Positions 5,443 through 6,798 of a stretch of DNA of 6,798 nucleotides are shown here, piece by piece (positions within the stretch are counted from its first letter, which is position 1; each line of letters starts with the position of its first letter). The notes under the pieces are model-generated. The model ran no database searches. It saw nothing but the letters and a program-made list of their open reading frames with translations, and had not been told where the DNA came from. This DNA comes from Dwaynesavagella gallinarum (lineage in GTDB: Bacteria > Bacillota > Clostridia > Clostridiales > Clostridiaceae): assembly GCA_019120235.1 (NCBI GenBank), contig DWVN01000153.1, positions 1 through 6,798 of the forward strand. The letters run 5' to 3'. The position numbers were made by a program, and so were the translations under genes.

Positions 5443-6495
5443 TTAGTTGATACCAAGTATAATTTTTTTAGTAAAATTAAATTTTCTTAATATAAATTTC
5501 GAAATAATAATAGGAGAAAATCCTAAAATTAGTGAAATCAATACAACTAAATGATAATTTAAATTAAATATTTGGTAAAAAATAATTCTACAAAATATTT
5601 GTGGAAACCATGATAGTAAATAAATATCAAAACTATAATAAGAAATTTTTTCTAAAACAAAACCTAGTTTTTTAAAAGGTTTGAATTTATAAATTATTAT
5701 GCAGTTTACAAAAGATATATATATCCCAAGTAGTGCTTTTAAAATATATAAAAAATTTGACAATGTTAATGATAAAGGATTTTGATTATTTAAAGTTACG
5801 TTTATGTTTAAAATGAAAATTATGTAAGGAATTAATATTAAAAATATAGAACATATTTGTTTGAATTTGAAATTAAAAAACACATTTCTATTTTTCATGT
5901 AATAATCTCTTAAGTAAACTCCAATAAAAAAGAAAATTGAATATTTTAATGTTGTTGTTATTCCCATAAATTGAATATTGTTCATTGGAATAATAGATAA
6001 TACAAAAAATAATGATAAAACAATATATTTATTTAATTTTACGACTATTGGAGAGAACAAGAACATTAAAAATAGAACATATATAAACCAAAAAAATATT
6101 ATTGGATTATTCCAAGGGTATAAAAATATGTCAATTAATACTTCAGACAAAACAACTGCTCTTTCTGAAAATTTATTTAAGATGAATTTTATAGGTATGG
6201 TTAGAAAACTTATTGTAAAATAAGGTATCATTAGTTTTTTAAATTTACTTGAAATAAATAGTTTGTATTGTTTAAATGAATTAATAGTTAGTATTTTATA
6301 AGCGAAAAAACCAGATATCATAATAAATAGAGGCATATGAAATGAGTATATAAGAGAATGTATGTATTTATATAATTTAAAATTTGTTTCATCTATATAA
6401 GGAAAAGAGTGTCCTAAAACTACTAAAAATATACCAATAGCTCTTAAATAATTAAATTCTATGAGGTTTATTTTATTTTCTTTTATGTTATTCAT
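5443..6495 (-). CDS. Acyltransferase family 3 integral membrane protein
   Basis: A 350-aa polytopic membrane protein of the acyltransferase 3 (OafA/WecH-like) family, predicted to O-acetylate or otherwise acylate a surface glycan using cytoplasmic acyl donors. The N-terminal signature is present: EFNYLRAIGIFLVVLGHSFP (13-32) with Arg18 and the conserved His29, followed by YSFHMPLFIMISGFFAYK (50-67). About ten hydrophobic segments follow (for example near 94-107, 134-150, 157-170, 185-196, 214-231, 247-269, 289-309 and 315-336), separated by basic loops. Length is typical for the family. The ATG has AAGGAG (6506-6511) 10 nt upstream. It is divergent from a glycosyltransferase gene and upstream of the LCP gene, which suggests modification of the polysaccharide that the LCP protein attaches (inference). 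The acyl group and substrate are unknown. Confidence 0.9.
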   Translation of the reverse strand: MNNIKENKINLIEFNYLRAIGIFLVVLGHSFPYIDETNFKLYKYIHSLIYSFHMPLFIMISGFFAYKILTINSFKQYKLFISSKFKKLMIPYFTISFLTIPIKFILNKFSERAVVLSEVLIDIFLYPWNNPIIFFWFIYVLFLMFLFSPIVVKLNKYIVLSLFFVLSIIPMNNIQFMGITTTLKYSIFFFIGVYLRDYYMKNRNVFFNFKFKQICSIFLILIPYIIFILNINVTLNNQNPLSLTLSNFLYILKALLGIYISFVNCIIIYKFKPFKKLGFVLEKISYYSFDIYLLSWFPQIFCRIIFYQIFNLNYHLVVLISLILGFSPIIISKFILRKFNFTKKIILGIN

Positions 6496-6529
6496 AATTT
6501 TGATGCTCCTTGTAAGAAATTTAAATGCA

Positions 6530-6561
6530 ATTATAGTATTTATTTTAGAACATTTTGTATA
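6530..6561 (-). promoter_or_regulatory. Probable acyltransferase promoter
   Basis: On the minus strand TATAAT (6530-6535) is a perfect -10, 34 nt before the start codon. No TTGACA-like -35 exists at 17 bp. Instead the sequence TATACAAAAT (6552-6561) occupies that position, matching a copy in the divergent promoter. Confidence 0.5.
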
Positions 6562-6607
6562 CTTTTTTTATAAAAAATAATAAAAATTAGTAATATTTAT
6601 ACAAAAT
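6552..6607. repeat. Inverted 10-bp arms between divergent promoters
   Basis: ATTTTGTATA (6552-6561) and TATACAAAAT (6598-6607) are exact reverse complements, 36 nt apart, in the intergenic region of the acyltransferase and glycosyltransferase genes. Each arm lies 15-16 bp upstream of a perfect TATAAT in its own direction, so the arrangement is nearly symmetrical. The spacer is A/T-rich, which raises the chance of coincidence. Confidence 0.5.
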
Positions 6608-6628
6608 ATGTTGTTTTTTTTATATAAT
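6598..6628 (+). promoter_or_regulatory. Probable glycosyltransferase promoter
   Basis: TATAAT (6623-6628) is a perfect -10 lying 43 nt before the ATG. The -35 position holds TATACAAAAT (6598-6607) rather than TTGACA. An alternative is TTGTTT (6611-6616) with AATACT (6634-6639) at 17 bp. Confidence 0.45.
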
Positions 6629-6671
6629 TAGAGAATACTAGGATAAAATGGAAAAAAGTAGGAGTGGGATT

Positions 6672-6798
6672 ATGAAAGTTGCGTTAGTACACGATTGGCT
6701 TCCGTTTATGGGTGGAGCAGAAAGAGTTGTTACGAATTTTTTAGAGGTTTTTGAAAATGCACCCATATATACAAGTGTGTATAACAATGAAAAATTAG
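6672..6798 (+). CDS. GT4-type glycosyltransferase, N-terminal fragment (partial)
   Basis: Only the first 42 codons are in the window; the frame is open to the right edge. The start reads MKVALVHDWLPFMGGAERVV and continues TNFLEVFENAPIYTSVYNNE. The pattern of a first beta-strand (KVALVHDW) followed by a GGAE.V loop and helix is the hallmark of the N-terminal Rossmann domain of GT-B glycosyltransferases of family GT4, which act in the cytoplasm on lipid-linked or surface glycans using nucleotide sugars. AGGAG (6660-6664) lies 7 nt before the ATG, so the start is firm. Its position, divergent from an acyltransferase and LCP gene, suggests the first gene of a surface polysaccharide cluster continuing to the right. 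The sugar and acceptor cannot be inferred. Confidence 0.85.
   Translation, partial: MKVALVHDWLPFMGGAERVVTNFLEVFENAPIYTSVYNNEKL

Noticed and set aside
5978..6223. 81-codon plus-strand frame
   Set aside because: It is antisense to the acyltransferase membrane segments, with low-complexity translation and no family features.

Overview
This 6.8-kb window looks like chromosome of a low-GC Gram-positive bacterium, most likely Clostridium sensu lato. Supporting signs are strong A/T bias in the intergenic DNA and at third codon positions, strong GGAGG-type ribosome binding sites, a clostridial-type 5S rRNA, and convergent rsmI and abrB genes (rsmI/yabC and abrB are also convergent neighbours in Bacillus subtilis). 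I cannot name the species.

Layout from left to right. The end of an rRNA operon comes first: the 23S 3' end, then 5S, then a strong terminator. Next is a convergent FemABX-family peptidoglycan cross-bridge aminoacyltransferase with a GTG start. It diverges from rsmI, the 16S rRNA C1402 ribose methyltransferase gene. rsmI converges on abrB, a transition-state regulator whose C-terminal half carries two CxxC pairs, and the two share a terminator hairpin. From 3213 to 6495 all genes are on the minus strand. In transcription order they are a membrane acyltransferase 3 protein, a LytR-CpsA-Psr (LCP) ligase, a terminator, a membrane-anchored VanX-like D-Ala-D-Ala dipeptidase, and a small HesB/IscA-like gene followed by its own terminator. 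At the right edge a GT4-type glycosyltransferase starts on the plus strand, diverging from the acyltransferase. It is cut by the window end and may open a surface-polysaccharide cluster.

The main discovery is at 3249-3539. A 96-codon HesB/IscA-like gene is interrupted by one in-frame UGA at codon 34, exactly where the family carries its conserved cluster-binding cysteine (context AGFG-U-GGPTF). A compact hairpin with a GG-containing loop begins at a distance from the UGA that suits a bacterial SECIS element. I therefore read it as a selenoprotein of the HesB-like class, which conventional gene calling would miss or call a pseudogene. Its start overlaps the end of the dipeptidase gene by 11 nt, which predicts translational coupling.

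Functionally, apart from the rRNA operon, rsmI, abrB and the selenoprotein, the genes concern the cell envelope: cross-bridge synthesis, D-Ala-D-Ala cleavage, attachment of polymers to peptidoglycan, O-acylation and glycosyl transfer. No mobile element, CRISPR array or tRNA was seen.
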